Part shown: piece after piece, positions 42,497 to 50,131 of the stretch
Layout: each line of letters starts with the position of its first letter
How positions within the stretch are numbered: the first letter of the stretch is position 1
Assembly: GCA_021199655.1 (NCBI GenBank)
Contig: JAJQHQ010000050.1
Coordinates: forward strand, 79,707 to 143,706
DNA from: Lachnospiraceae bacterium
GTDB taxonomy: Bacteria > Bacillota > Clostridia > Lachnospirales > Lachnospiraceae
Reading direction: 5' to 3'
DNA length: 64,000 nucleotides
Translations under genes and position numbers: made by a program
The notes under the pieces: generated by a model
What the model saw: only the letters and a program-made list of their open reading frames with translations
Databases searched by the model: none
What the model was told of the DNA's origin: nothing

Positions 42497-43422
42497 AAAA
42501 GATTGCGACAAGACAGAGCTATGGTGAGGCTCTGGCTGAGCTCGGAAAAGAGCATGAAAACCTTGTGGTTCTGGACGCTGACCTTGCAAACGCGACCAAG
42601 ACCGACACCTTTAAGAAGGTATTTCCGGAGCGCCATATTGACTGCGGTATCGCGGAGTGCAACATGATGGGCATTGCCGCGGGTCTTTCCACGACCGGCA
42701 AGGTACCGTTTGTCAGCACCTTTGCGATGTTCGCTTCCGGACGTGCCTATGAGCAGGTAAGGAATTCCATCGGTTATCCGCATCTGAATGTCAAGATCGG
42801 TGCGACACACGCAGGTATCTCCGTTGGTGAGGACGGCGCGTCCCATCAGTGCAACGAGGATCTGGCTCTGATGCGCGAGATTCCGGGCATGGTAGTCATC
42901 AACCCGTCCGACGACATCGAGGCGAAGGCCGCTGTAAAGGCCGCTTATGAGCATGAAGGTCCGGTTTATCTGCGCTTTGGCCGTCTGGCGGTGCCGGTGA
43001 TCAATGACAATCCGGATTATAAATTTGAGATCGGCAAGGGCGTAGTGCTCAAAGAGGGCACGGACGTAACGATCATCGCGACCGGCCTTTGCGTCGGCAG
43101 TGCGCTGGATGCAGCCGCGATGCTGGAAAAAGATGGCGTATCCGCTCAGGTGGTCAACATCCACACGATCAAGCCGCTCGATGAGGAGCTGGTCGTTGCG
43201 TGCGCGAAGAAGACCGGCAAGGTTGTGACCGTGGAAGAGCATTCCGTGATCGGCGGCCTCGGCAGCGCTGTCTGCGACACCCTTTGCGCGAAAGCGCCGA
43301 CACAGGTGCTGAAGATCGGCGTACAGGATGTGTTCGGTGAGTCCGGTCCGGCGATGGAGCTTCTGAAGAAGTACAAGCTTGATGGCGCGGGTGTTTATGA
43401 GCAGGTAAAAGCCTGGGTATGA
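42484..43422 (+). CDS. Transketolase, C-terminal subunit
   Basis: 312 residues. ATG 42484 lies inside the end of the N-terminal subunit gene, so translation is coupled. The pyrimidine-binding domain has VLDADLANATKTDTF, the catalytic-glutamate segment DCGIAECNMMGIAAGL (about 56-71) and VSTFAMFASGRAYEQVRNS. The C-terminal transketolase domain has VVTVEEHSVIGGLGSAV. It completes the heterodimeric enzyme. AraD and the two transketolase genes form a pentose-phosphate module. Confidence 0.93.
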   Translation: MSEVKKIATRQSYGEALAELGKEHENLVVLDADLANATKTDTFKKVFPERHIDCGIAECNMMGIAAGLSTTGKVPFVSTFAMFASGRAYEQVRNSIGYPHLNVKIGATHAGISVGEDGASHQCNEDLALMREIPGMVVINPSDDIEAKAAVKAAYEHEGPVYLRFGRLAVPVINDNPDYKFEIGKGVVLKEGTDVTIIATGLCVGSALDAAAMLEKDGVSAQVVNIHTIKPLDEELVVACAKKTGKVVTVEEHSVIGGLGSAVCDTLCAKAPTQVLKIGVQDVFGESGPAMELLKKYKLDGAGVYEQVKAWV

Positions 43423-43531
43423 TCGAATCGGGCAGGAAGCGGCTTTCTGCCTCCTGTTCGTCTGCGCCGGCCGTGTCTGGCGTTAGCCGGAAATATTTCT
43501 TGCGCATAAAATAAAACAAAAGAAACAAAAG

Positions 43532-43568
43532 AGAAACCGTTTGGAATCGATCCGGCGGTTTCTTTTTT
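43532..43568 (+). terminator. Rho-independent terminator after transketolase
   Basis: AGAAACCG and CGGTTTCT arms with imperfect inner pairing, then TTTTTT. Confidence 0.8.
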
Positions 43569-43578
43569 GAAAAAGCAT

Positions 43579-43731
43579 TTTGAAATACTGATCCGGCGTT
43601 CGACTCTGATCAGTGGAAAGTATCGTGTTACAAAATACCTGTTCTTTTCGCTTAGCGGCTATACAGACTGGTTTGCGGACTTAAAGGACAGTAATGTGGT
43701 GCTGTTGACGTTAGAAGATCTGTACCGGTAA
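43579..43731 (+). pseudogene. 3' remnant of a DUF234 AAA ATPase gene
   Basis: 50 codons and a stop that match the end of the ATPase at 18156-19574 with only a few changes (LIRRSTLISGKYRVTK and DSNVVLLTLEDLYR here). No start or upstream ATPase sequence remains. It is a relic of a second copy or of a recombination event. Confidence 0.85.
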
Positions 43732-43770
43732 AAGCGTTTATGTTCAGGTCTTGTGATGTGGAAATATGTA

Positions 43771-43865
43771 TGTTAAACTGTAACTATTCAGGACAGTACC
43801 TCGCACCTGCTGCGAGGTACGTATGAAAACGTAACTGTGAAGGTACTGAACAGTTGTGTTAAACT
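43771..43865. mobile_element. MITE-like element copy E with 9-bp target duplication
   Basis: The element (43780-43856) begins GTAACTATTCAGG and ends GAACAGTTG. It is flanked by perfect 9-bp repeats TGTTAAACT (43771-43779, 43857-43865). It has the GTACCTCGCA stem but lacks the second long stem, being a 77-bp short form. Confidence 0.8.
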
Positions 43866-43935
43866 TAGGCAGACTCCGGCAGCGAAACAGGCTGTCATGA
43901 AAAAGTATCAACTCTCAGGATGAAGGAGGAACAGG

Positions 43936-45309
43936 ATGAAATTACCGGAGCTTCAGACACTGGAACGTATCTACGGCGAGACGGAGCGCAGCATGGCGCG
44001 CTATCAGTCTCTGGCGGATAACTATAAAAAGTATTTTATGGCGGATGCGGCGGGCGCGTCAAAATCAGCCGGGAAGGACACGGCCGGATCCGGTGCGGAT
44101 GACTGTGAGGTACAGTTTTTCACATCACCGGGAAGGACGGAGATCGTCGGGAACCACACGGATCACAACGGCGGGAAGATCCTGGCGGGCAGTATCAGCC
44201 TGGACACGATCGGCGCTGCCTGCCCGAACGGCACCGATGTGATCACGATCATCAGTGAGGGATACCGCGACAGGATTATCGTGGATCTGACCAGGCTGGA
44301 GCGTGTGCCGAAGAACAAGGGTACGTTTTCTCTGGTAGCGGGCATGGCGATGGCTGCGCGGAAGATGGGATTTACGGTATCCGGATTTAATGCTTATGTG
44401 TCGACAGAAGTGATCTCGGCTGCAGGCGTAAGCTCATCGGCTTCCTTTGAGATGCTTGTCTGCGCGATCATTAATACCTTTTTCAACGATGGGAAGATGC
44501 GCTGTATTGATTACGCGCGGATCGGTCAGTACGCGGAGAACCATTTCTGGGACAAGGCATCAGGGCTGATGGATCAGATGGCGTGTGCGGTCGGCGGTAC
44601 GATCCTGCTGGATTTTTCGAAAGAGGATGAAAATATCTGCAAACAGGTCGACTTTTCCTTTTCGCAGCTGGGCTACGACCTTGTGATCGTCAACACTGGC
44701 AAGGGGCACGCGGATTTAAGCGATGAGTATTCCAGTGTTCCTCTGGAAATGAAGGAGACCGCAAAGGCGCTCGGCGCGAAGCTGCTGTGCGAGACCAGTG
44801 AAGAGGCGCTGCTTGAGAAGCTGGCTGATGCTACAAAAGACGAAAGAGCTGTTCCTGCTTCCAACACAAAAAACACTGTGCATTCGGACATTGCTGCCCG
44901 GAAACTCAATAATGACCGCGCTATTTTGCGCGCCCTGCATTTCTTTGAAGAAAATAAGCGGGTGGACACCGCGTATCAGGCGGCGCTGGATCGCGATGAA
45001 GCAGCGCTTTTAAAGGCAATCGACGAGTCCGGGCGTTCCTCCTGGGAGTGGCTGCAGAACTGCTACTGCATCCGCAGCCCGAAGGAGCAGAAGGTGTCGC
45101 TGACCCTCGCGCTCACAAGGCTGTTCCTGAACCGTACCGGTCGGGGCGTTTGCCGCGTGCACGGCGGCGGATTCGCGGGCGTGATCGCGTGCGTACTTCC
45201 GAAAGAGGAGACCGCTGATTATGTGAACTACATTGCGCAGTTTGTGGGCAAAGAAAATGTGTATCCGATGAATATCCGGACATTTGGGGCCGGGCCTGTT
45301 ATGTCATAG
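43936..45309 (+). CDS. galK: Galactokinase
   Basis: 457 residues. The start is ATG 43936 after AAGGAGGAAC. GHMP-kinase motifs: galactose-binding TSPGRTEIVGNHTDHNGGK (about 57-75), ATP-binding SAAGVSSSASFEML (about 162-175), and C-terminal CRVHGGGFAGVIA (about 408-420). It phosphorylates galactose at C1 in the Leloir pathway. It is longer than the usual 390 residues because of in-frame insertions: a Gly/Ala/Ser/Lys-rich stretch near residues 37-53, and about 20 residues (near 300-320, DERAVPASNTKNT) within a region that is short in relatives. No galE or galT is in view. Confidence 0.92.
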   Translation: MKLPELQTLERIYGETERSMARYQSLADNYKKYFMADAAGASKSAGKDTAGSGADDCEVQFFTSPGRTEIVGNHTDHNGGKILAGSISLDTIGAACPNGTDVITIISEGYRDRIIVDLTRLERVPKNKGTFSLVAGMAMAARKMGFTVSGFNAYVSTEVISAAGVSSSASFEMLVCAIINTFFNDGKMRCIDYARIGQYAENHFWDKASGLMDQMACAVGGTILLDFSKEDENICKQVDFSFSQLGYDLVIVNTGKGHADLSDEYSSVPLEMKETAKALGAKLLCETSEEALLEKLADATKDERAVPASNTKNTVHSDIAARKLNNDRAILRALHFFEENKRVDTAYQAALDRDEAALLKAIDESGRSSWEWLQNCYCIRSPKEQKVSLTLALTRLFLNRTGRGVCRVHGGGFAGVIACVLPKEETADYVNYIAQFVGKENVYPMNIRTFGAGPVMS

Positions 45310-45336
45310 ATTCGCGCAGCGAATCTGTGACGAAGA

Positions 45337-45415
45337 ATGTCCCGATTTTCGCAGAAAATCGAGGACGGAACTGCCGCATCGCCCGCAGGGTGATTCTGCA
45401 TACGGCGGCTCACCG
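45337..45415 (+). repeat. Intergenic palindromic repeat related to the in-gene insertion at 34194
   Basis: TGTCCCGATT, hairpin, AATCGAGGACG, then a second stem CTGCCGC...GGCGGCTC. It shares order and the conserved GTCCCGATT/AATCGAGGAC arms with the coding-strand sequence of 34194-34277. A further small hairpin GATTCGC/GCGAATC (45309-45325) precedes it. Confidence 0.65.
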
Positions 45416-45439
45416 ATTTATGTAGAAAGGAGCAAAATT

Positions 45440-45877
45440 ATGGACATTGAATTACTGAGAAAAGACATGGTAGCAGCTATGAAGGCGAAGGATAAGCCGC
45501 GCAAGGAGGCCATCTCGTCTCTGATTTCCGCAGTAAAAAAAGTGGCGATCGATGAGGGCTGCCGCGACGACATCCCGGAGGAGATGGTGAACCGCGTCAT
45601 CTTAAAGGAAATGAAGACGGTAAAAGAACAGATCGATACCTGCCCGGACGCACGCGCGGACCTGAAAGCGGAATATCAGTTCCGTTATGACGTGATCTCC
45701 GAGTACGCGCCGAAGCTGCTGTCCGCAGAGGAAGTAAAGGCAATCCTGCAGGAGAAATTTGCGGATGTGCTGGCTACGAAGAACAAGGGCCAGATCATGA
45801 AAGCAGTAATGGCTGAGCTGAAGGGCAAGGCGGACGGCAAGGTCATCAATCAGGTCGTGGCCGAGCTGTGCCAGTAA
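45440..45877 (+). CDS. yqeY: GatB/YqeY domain-containing protein
   Basis: 145 residues from ATG 45440, after AAAGGAG; the frame is open from 45284 but overlaps galK. The YqeY fold is evident: LLRKDMVAAMKAKDKPRKEAISSLISAVKK, then VNRVILKEMKTVKEQID, and the C-terminal NKGQIMKAVMAELKGKADGKVINQVV, which matches the tRNA-binding tail of GatB. The family's function is unclear; it is presumed to contact tRNA or assist amidotransferase-type reactions. Usual length. Confidence 0.9.
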   Translation: MDIELLRKDMVAAMKAKDKPRKEAISSLISAVKKVAIDEGCRDDIPEEMVNRVILKEMKTVKEQIDTCPDARADLKAEYQFRYDVISEYAPKLLSAEEVKAILQEKFADVLATKNKGQIMKAVMAELKGKADGKVINQVVAELCQ

Positions 45878-45884
45878 TATTTAT

Positions 45885-45948
45885 GTAACAGTTCAGAACA
45901 GTATCGAAATGAAAAGACAGACTGTGGCCTGCTGTTCTGAATAGTTAC
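45885..45948. repeat. MITE-like element, GAACAGCAGGCC subtype
   Basis: 64 bp with near-perfect 17-bp terminal inverted repeats (GTAACAGTTCAGAACAG and complement of CTGTTCTGAATAGTTAC). The flanks AATATTTAT and AATTTTATA are similar but not identical. It shares its core with 32839-32899. Confidence 0.65.
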
Positions 45949-45982
45949 AATTTTATAATTAGAACGAAAGAAGGAAGAACCA

Positions 45983-47509
45983 TTGATACAGAAGGACAAC
46001 GCATGGAATACTTACACGGAAGAACAGCTTGAGGAACTGGAAGCTTTGGCAAAACGATACAGGGCATTTCTGGACGCAGGGAAGACCGAGCGTGAGTGCG
46101 TAGCGGAGACGGTGCGCATCGTGCGCGCGCAGGGCTACCGCAGTCTGGACGAGGTACGTGCCCTGGGCAGCCGCCTGCAGGCGGGAGATAAAGTTTACGC
46201 GGTCGGCATGGAGAAAACGATCGCGCTGTTTTTGATCGGAGAGCAGCCGCTGGAGAAAGGCATGCGGATCCTGGGCGCGCATATCGATTCGCCGCGTCTC
46301 GATGTGAAGCAGGATCCGTTGTATGAGGATACGGAGCTGGCTTATCTGGATACGCATTATTACGGCGGGATCAAAAAATACCAGTGGGTAACGGTTCCGC
46401 TCGCAATCCATGGTGTTGTGGCAAAGAAGGACGGCACGAAGGTGCAGGTGTGCATCGGTGAAAAAGAGGACGATCCGGTGGTCTTTGTGTCGGATCTGCT
46501 GGTTCATCTGTCAGGAGAGCAGATGGAGAAAAAAGCCCGTGTCGTGATAGAGGGCGAAAATCTGGATATTCTGGTCGGGAGCCGTCCGCAGCCGAAGGCG
46601 AAAAAGGTCGGGGAGCCGGGCGAAGCGGAGTCGTCCGCTTCGGATCTGAATGATGCGGAATGCGCCGGAACTGCGCCAAAGACCAGTGCGAATGGCGCGG
46701 AATGCATGGAATCCGCAGGCAGGGAATCTGATGATAAAAAAGCCGAAAAGGATATGGTTAAGCAGAACATTCTCGCGATCCTCAAAGAAGCTTATGATAT
46801 GGAAGAAGAAGATTTCCTATCCGCCGAGCTGGAGATCGTACCGGCAGAAAAAGCCAGAGACTGCGGGCTGGACCGCAGCATGATCATGGCTTACGGCCAG
46901 GATGACCGCGTCTGCGCGTATACGTCACTGGAAGCACTCCTTAGCGTACCGACGCAGGAATACACCTGCTGCTGCCTGCTGGTAGACAAAGAAGAAATCG
47001 GGAGCGTCGGCGCGACCGGTATGCAGTCCCGCTTCTTCGAAAACACGGTCGCGGAGCTGATGGATTGTGCCGGACAGTACAGCGAGCTTGCGCTGCGCCG
47101 CGCGCTCAGTCGCAGCCGGATGCTTTCTTCTGATGTGAGCGCGGCCTACGATCCGCTGTATTGGAGATATTTTGAAAAGAAGAACAGCGCCTATTTTGGA
47201 AAAGGACTGGTATTTAACAAATTTACCGGTTCCCGCGGAAAGAGCGGCAGCAACGACGCGAATGCGGAGTACATCGCGGCAATCCGCGCCCTGCTCGATA
47301 AGCACAAGGTGGCATACCAGACCGCGGAGCTGGGCAAGGTGGATATCGGCGGCGGCGGGACGATCGCATACATATCCGCGCTCTACGGCATGGAAGTGAT
47401 AGACAGCGGCGTGGCGGTGCTGAATATGCATGCGCCGATGGAAGTCACAAGCAAAGCCGACGTCTATGAGGCGATGAAGGGATACCGTGCGTTTCTGATG
47501 GAGGCGTAA
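45983..47509 (+). CDS. M18-family aminopeptidase
   Basis: 508 residues from TTG 45983, after AAGGAAG; no other start fits the conserved N-terminus. Zinc-ligand and catalytic segments: LGAHIDSPRLDVKQDPLYED (about 95-114), VDKEEIGSVGATGMQS (about 334-349) and GGGGTIAYISALYGMEVIDSGVAVLNMHAPMEVTS (about 456-490, His ligand). It is a cytoplasmic metallopeptidase removing N-terminal residues, often acidic ones. Relatives have about 460 residues; a Ser/Ala/Glu-rich insertion of about 45 residues follows LVGSRPQPK (about 205-255). Confidence 0.92.
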   Translation: MIQKDNAWNTYTEEQLEELEALAKRYRAFLDAGKTERECVAETVRIVRAQGYRSLDEVRALGSRLQAGDKVYAVGMEKTIALFLIGEQPLEKGMRILGAHIDSPRLDVKQDPLYEDTELAYLDTHYYGGIKKYQWVTVPLAIHGVVAKKDGTKVQVCIGEKEDDPVVFVSDLLVHLSGEQMEKKARVVIEGENLDILVGSRPQPKAKKVGEPGEAESSASDLNDAECAGTAPKTSANGAECMESAGRESDDKKAEKDMVKQNILAILKEAYDMEEEDFLSAELEIVPAEKARDCGLDRSMIMAYGQDDRVCAYTSLEALLSVPTQEYTCCCLLVDKEEIGSVGATGMQSRFFENTVAELMDCAGQYSELALRRALSRSRMLSSDVSAAYDPLYWRYFEKKNSAYFGKGLVFNKFTGSRGKSGSNDANAEYIAAIRALLDKHKVAYQTAELGKVDIGGGGTIAYISALYGMEVIDSGVAVLNMHAPMEVTSKADVYEAMKGYRAFLMEA

Positions 47510-47682
47510 GGACTGTAGAGACGCAGTAAACTGGAACTGTGAAGGCGCTGAACAGTTACAGCTGCGCATAAATAATGCCGAACACACATAAAGCTGTGGT
47601 AGTGTTAACCTGTTGTACGGAAGTACACGAACAGAACAAGACGGTTACGAATCAGTTACAAAATCGGGAGGAACAACAGTAC

Positions 47683-48810
47683 ATGGAAAAATCAAAAGTA
47701 TATTTTACAGACCTGCGTGTCCATGACGGCGACACGCTTCCGGGCAAGCTGCAGCGTCTGATCAGAAAAGCCGGGATCGGGAACATTGATTTCACCGATC
47801 AGTATGTTGCGATCAAAATGCATTTCGGAGAGCCGGGCAATCTTGCGTTCCTGCGTCCGAATTACGCGAAAGCGGTGGCGGACGTGGTAAAGGAGCTCGG
47901 CGGCAGACCGTTTCTGACGGACTGCAATACGCTTTATGTCGGCGGCCGCAAAAATGCGCTCGACCACATTGATTCCGCCTACGGCAATGGGTTTGTCCCC
48001 TACGCGACGGGCTGTCATGTGCTGATCGCGGACGGGTTAAAAGGTACCGATGAAGAGCTGGTCCCGGTGAAAAACGGCGAGTATGTAAAGGAAGCAAAGA
48101 TTGGCCGTGCGGTCATGGATGCGGATGTCTTTATTTCCCTGACTCATTTTAAAGGACATGAAGCGACCGGCTTTGGCGGTACATTGAAAAATATCGGTAT
48201 GGGCTGCGGTTCCCGCGCGGGAAAAATGGAAATGCACAGCGCCGGAAAGCCGCACGTCAAACAGGAACGGTGTGTGGGCTGCGGAAAATGTACGAAGATC
48301 TGCGCACACAGCGCGGCAACGGTAAATCCGGAAACCAGAAAAGCTTCTATCGATCACGCGAAGTGCGTCGGCTGCGGACGCTGCATCGGTGTCTGTCCGA
48401 AGGACGCGGTGCTTCCCGCAAGCGATGAAGCGAACGACATCCTGAACTGCAAGATCGCGGAATATTCGATGGCAGTCTGTCAGGATCGTCCCTGCTTCCA
48501 CATCAGCCTGGTCATCGACGTATCGCCGTTCTGTGACTGCCACGCGGAGAATGACGCCGCCATCGTGCCGGATGTGGGTATGTTCGCCTCTTTTGACCCG
48601 GTCGCGCTCGACATGGCCTGCGTCGACGCGGTCAACGCGCAGCCGCCGCTTCGCAACAGCATGCTCGGAGATTCCATCGAGCAGCATACCCATGAGGGCC
48701 GCGACCACTTCGGCCGCGTATCGCCGGACACCAACTGGAAGTCCTCCATCGAACACGCGGTAAAGATCGGGCTTGGCAGCGCAGAGTATGAGATCGTAAA
48801 GGTACAGTAA
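47683..48810 (+). CDS. DUF362 domain protein with two 4Fe-4S clusters
   Basis: 375 residues from ATG 47683, after GGGAGG; the frame is open from 47575 but the conserved part begins MEKSKVYFTDLRVHDG. The DUF362 domain spans about 10-190 and the C-terminal third (AIKMHFGEPGNLAFLRPNY, GHEATGFGGTLKNIGMGCGS). It encloses a ferredoxin-like pair, CVGCGKCTKIC and CVGCGRCIGVCP (about 198-245). The family is widespread in anaerobes and probably handles electron transfer; the precise reaction is unknown. Preceded by fragments of the MITE-like arms and followed by a strong terminator. Confidence 0.9.
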   Translation: MEKSKVYFTDLRVHDGDTLPGKLQRLIRKAGIGNIDFTDQYVAIKMHFGEPGNLAFLRPNYAKAVADVVKELGGRPFLTDCNTLYVGGRKNALDHIDSAYGNGFVPYATGCHVLIADGLKGTDEELVPVKNGEYVKEAKIGRAVMDADVFISLTHFKGHEATGFGGTLKNIGMGCGSRAGKMEMHSAGKPHVKQERCVGCGKCTKICAHSAATVNPETRKASIDHAKCVGCGRCIGVCPKDAVLPASDEANDILNCKIAEYSMAVCQDRPCFHISLVIDVSPFCDCHAENDAAIVPDVGMFASFDPVALDMACVDAVNAQPPLRNSMLGDSIEQHTHEGRDHFGRVSPDTNWKSSIEHAVKIGLGSAEYEIVKVQ

Positions 48811-48898
48811 AAAGCGTAACGGTTCGGTATTTTCACAATTGCAAAAAAGCAACTGTTCCGGACAGTTATATAAAGAAAGTTTTATAAAGGAATTCACA

Positions 48899-48930
48899 AA
48901 ACAGCCGGAGCGAAAACTCCGGCTGTTTTT
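48899..48930 (+). terminator. Rho-independent terminator
   Basis: AACAGCCGGAG and CTCCGGCTGTTTTT arms with a CGAAAA-type loop, after the DUF362 gene. Confidence 0.9.
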
Positions 48931-48971
48931 GGTGTGTGTCTGACAGTATAAAAAGCTGTTGCTGATGATAA

Positions 48972-49123
48972 GAATACTTATAACTATTCAGGACAGTACT
49001 TCGCACTTGCTGCGAAGTACGTATGAAAATATATATTTGGTGGGGAAAAGCCCCATCGCGCAGCGATTTTAAATGGGCTTTTCCCTCGTAACTGTGAAGG
49101 TACTGAACAGTTACGAATGCTTA
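48972..49123. mobile_element. MITE-like element copy F with near-perfect target duplication
   Basis: The element (about 48981-49114) has the complete two-stem structure, very like copy C. The flanks GAATACTTA (48972-48980) and GAATGCTTA (49115-49123) match at 8 of 9 positions. The first stem carries a compensated change (GTACTTCGCA with TGCGAAGTAC) compared with copy C. Confidence 0.8.
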
Positions 49124-49267
49124 TAATAAAGGGAGGGCCGGGACCCTCTGGATCCCGGCGAGTATGAAAAAGAAAGATTTTATAGCACTTCTGTTCGGTG
49201 CTGAAAACAGGATACCCTGTTACTGTGATAAAAACGTGAACGTGATTTGAAGAAAATGTGAAAAAAT

Positions 49268-49300
49268 AACGCCGGATGGGAAAAACCATCCGACGTTTTC
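49268..49300 (+). terminator. Terminator-like hairpin
   Basis: AACGCCGGATGG and CCATCCGACGTT arms around GAAAAA, then TTT. No obvious upstream gene; it may serve read-through from the DUF362 gene. Confidence 0.6.
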
Positions 49301-49397
49301 TTATGATGCGCAGGGCCGGGCAAGGAATTTTGCGGCTAAAGCTGCACCCGGTCCGCGCGGCGGATAGAGGTCAAGGACTCCCTTTATCCGATAAAAA

Positions 49398-49485
49398 CGG
49401 AGAGTGTGGGATTCGAACCCACGTGCCCAGTAAAGGACAACCGCATTTCGAGTGCGGCTCGTTATGACCACTTCGATAACTCTCC
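49398..49485 (-). tRNA. tRNA-Ser (anticodon CGA)
   Basis: Read on the minus strand: 7-bp acceptor GGAGAGT/ACTCTCC, a D-arm with GTGGT, anticodon stem CCGCA/TGCGG with loop CTCGAAA (anticodon CGA, decoding UCG), a long variable arm typical of serine tRNA, and T-arm GTGGG-TTCGAAT-CCCAC. The discriminator base is G; CCA is not encoded and a T-run follows directly. Confidence 0.93.
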
Positions 49486-49771
49486 ATATATTTTATAGGG
49501 ATACCGCAGATCAGAAAAACTGCGTGTCACAGTTGTTTATTCATACTCGCAGCACAGCTGCTCGTTGAACCTCGTGATTCTCTGCTGCAAGCAGCGAAAA
49601 TCACATCGGTTCATATTATAAAACAAGGAAGGGTTTTCGTCAATCATTTCTGAAAAAATCTTTTCCGGCCTGTCTGACCAGACATTTCGACCAGACTTTC
49701 CAATCCTTCCAAAGCTCTTTTGGTAAGCATGTTCTGTCATTTTTGAAAATACCCATGAAATTTTACCTGAA

Positions 49772-49842
49772 TTTTACCGTTTGACTGAAAAAATGACCGT
49801 TCGCAGGTTTCATATTGAAAAACCATTAAAGTATGTTACAAT
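49772..49842 (+). promoter_or_regulatory. Conserved promoter box of the first giant surface protein
   Basis: A block at 49772-49820 ending in TTGAAA (49815-49820) is almost identical to 58983-59031 upstream of the second surface protein. The -10 box is TACAAT (49837-49842) after a 16-bp spacer. The conserved part lies upstream of and over the -35, suggesting an activator or repressor site shared by both genes. Confidence 0.75.
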
Positions 49843-49870
49843 AAAATAACATTTAGAACGAGTATAAAAA

Positions 49871-50067
49871 GCATTGCCGGACAGAAAAAAAGCATTGCCC
49901 GGCAAAGCAAAACCATTTTCATCCGGAAGGCGGCCCTCCGGCCGGGGAAATGGATGTAACATTACAGCGCAGGAAACCGTATGACTGCCGGGTGTGCTTA
50001 CACCCATGAACGAAGTGGAGAAATCCCGCTCATGACCTTTTTGAACCCGGTGTCATACAGCGTAAAG
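49871..50067 (+). promoter_or_regulatory. Structured leader RNA candidate, class unknown
   Basis: Predicted stems: GCATTGCCGG with complement (49871-49908); CCATTT/AAATGG around CCGG pairs (about 49912-49953); and a multi-helix domain closed by GTATGAC/GTCATAC (49979-49985, 50052-50058) and CCGGGT/ACCCGG (49988-49993, 50045-50050), with inner CATGA/TCATG and AGTGG/CCGCT stems. The fold looks like a riboswitch-type domain, but I cannot match it to a known class; cyclic di-GMP sensors are known before such adhesins. Confidence 0.5.
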
Positions 50068-50131
50068 GAGTAACTGTGAAGGTTTTGGACAGTTACAAAA
50101 GGGCAAAATCAAAGAAGGGAGATGTAATACT

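Larger units (their letters stand above)
43423..43935. other. 513-bp intergenic region before galactokinase
   Basis: Contains the transketolase terminator (43532-43568), a remnant of a DUF234 ATPase gene (43579-43731), MITE-like copy E with its target duplication (43771-43865), and the galactokinase leader. Confidence 0.75.
48811..49397. other. 587-bp intergenic region with terminators and MITE copy F
   Basis: Contains MITE-arm fragments (about 48817-48871), a strong terminator (48899-48930), copy F with its flanks (48972-49123), and a second terminator-like hairpin (49268-49300). No gene is supported. Confidence 0.75.
49486..50131. other. Intergenic region and long leader of the giant surface protein
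   Basis: The first 285 bp hold no convincing gene; a 67-codon minus-strand frame (49537-49740) lacks a ribosome binding site. From 49772 the region carries a conserved promoter box and a leader of about 290 nt with several hairpins. Confidence 0.65.

Noticed and set aside
49276..49466. 63-codon plus-strand frame
   Set aside because: Covers the antisense of tRNA-Ser (gives the familiar GIRTH peptide).
49537..49740. 67-codon minus-strand frame upstream of the tRNA
   Set aside because: Lacks a ribosome binding site and any recognisable feature; likely chance.
49968..50062. Cyclic di-GMP class I or II riboswitch
   Set aside because: GCGCAGGAAAC looks suggestive of class II, but the conserved internal blocks I remember for either class are absent; kept only as an unclassified structured leader.
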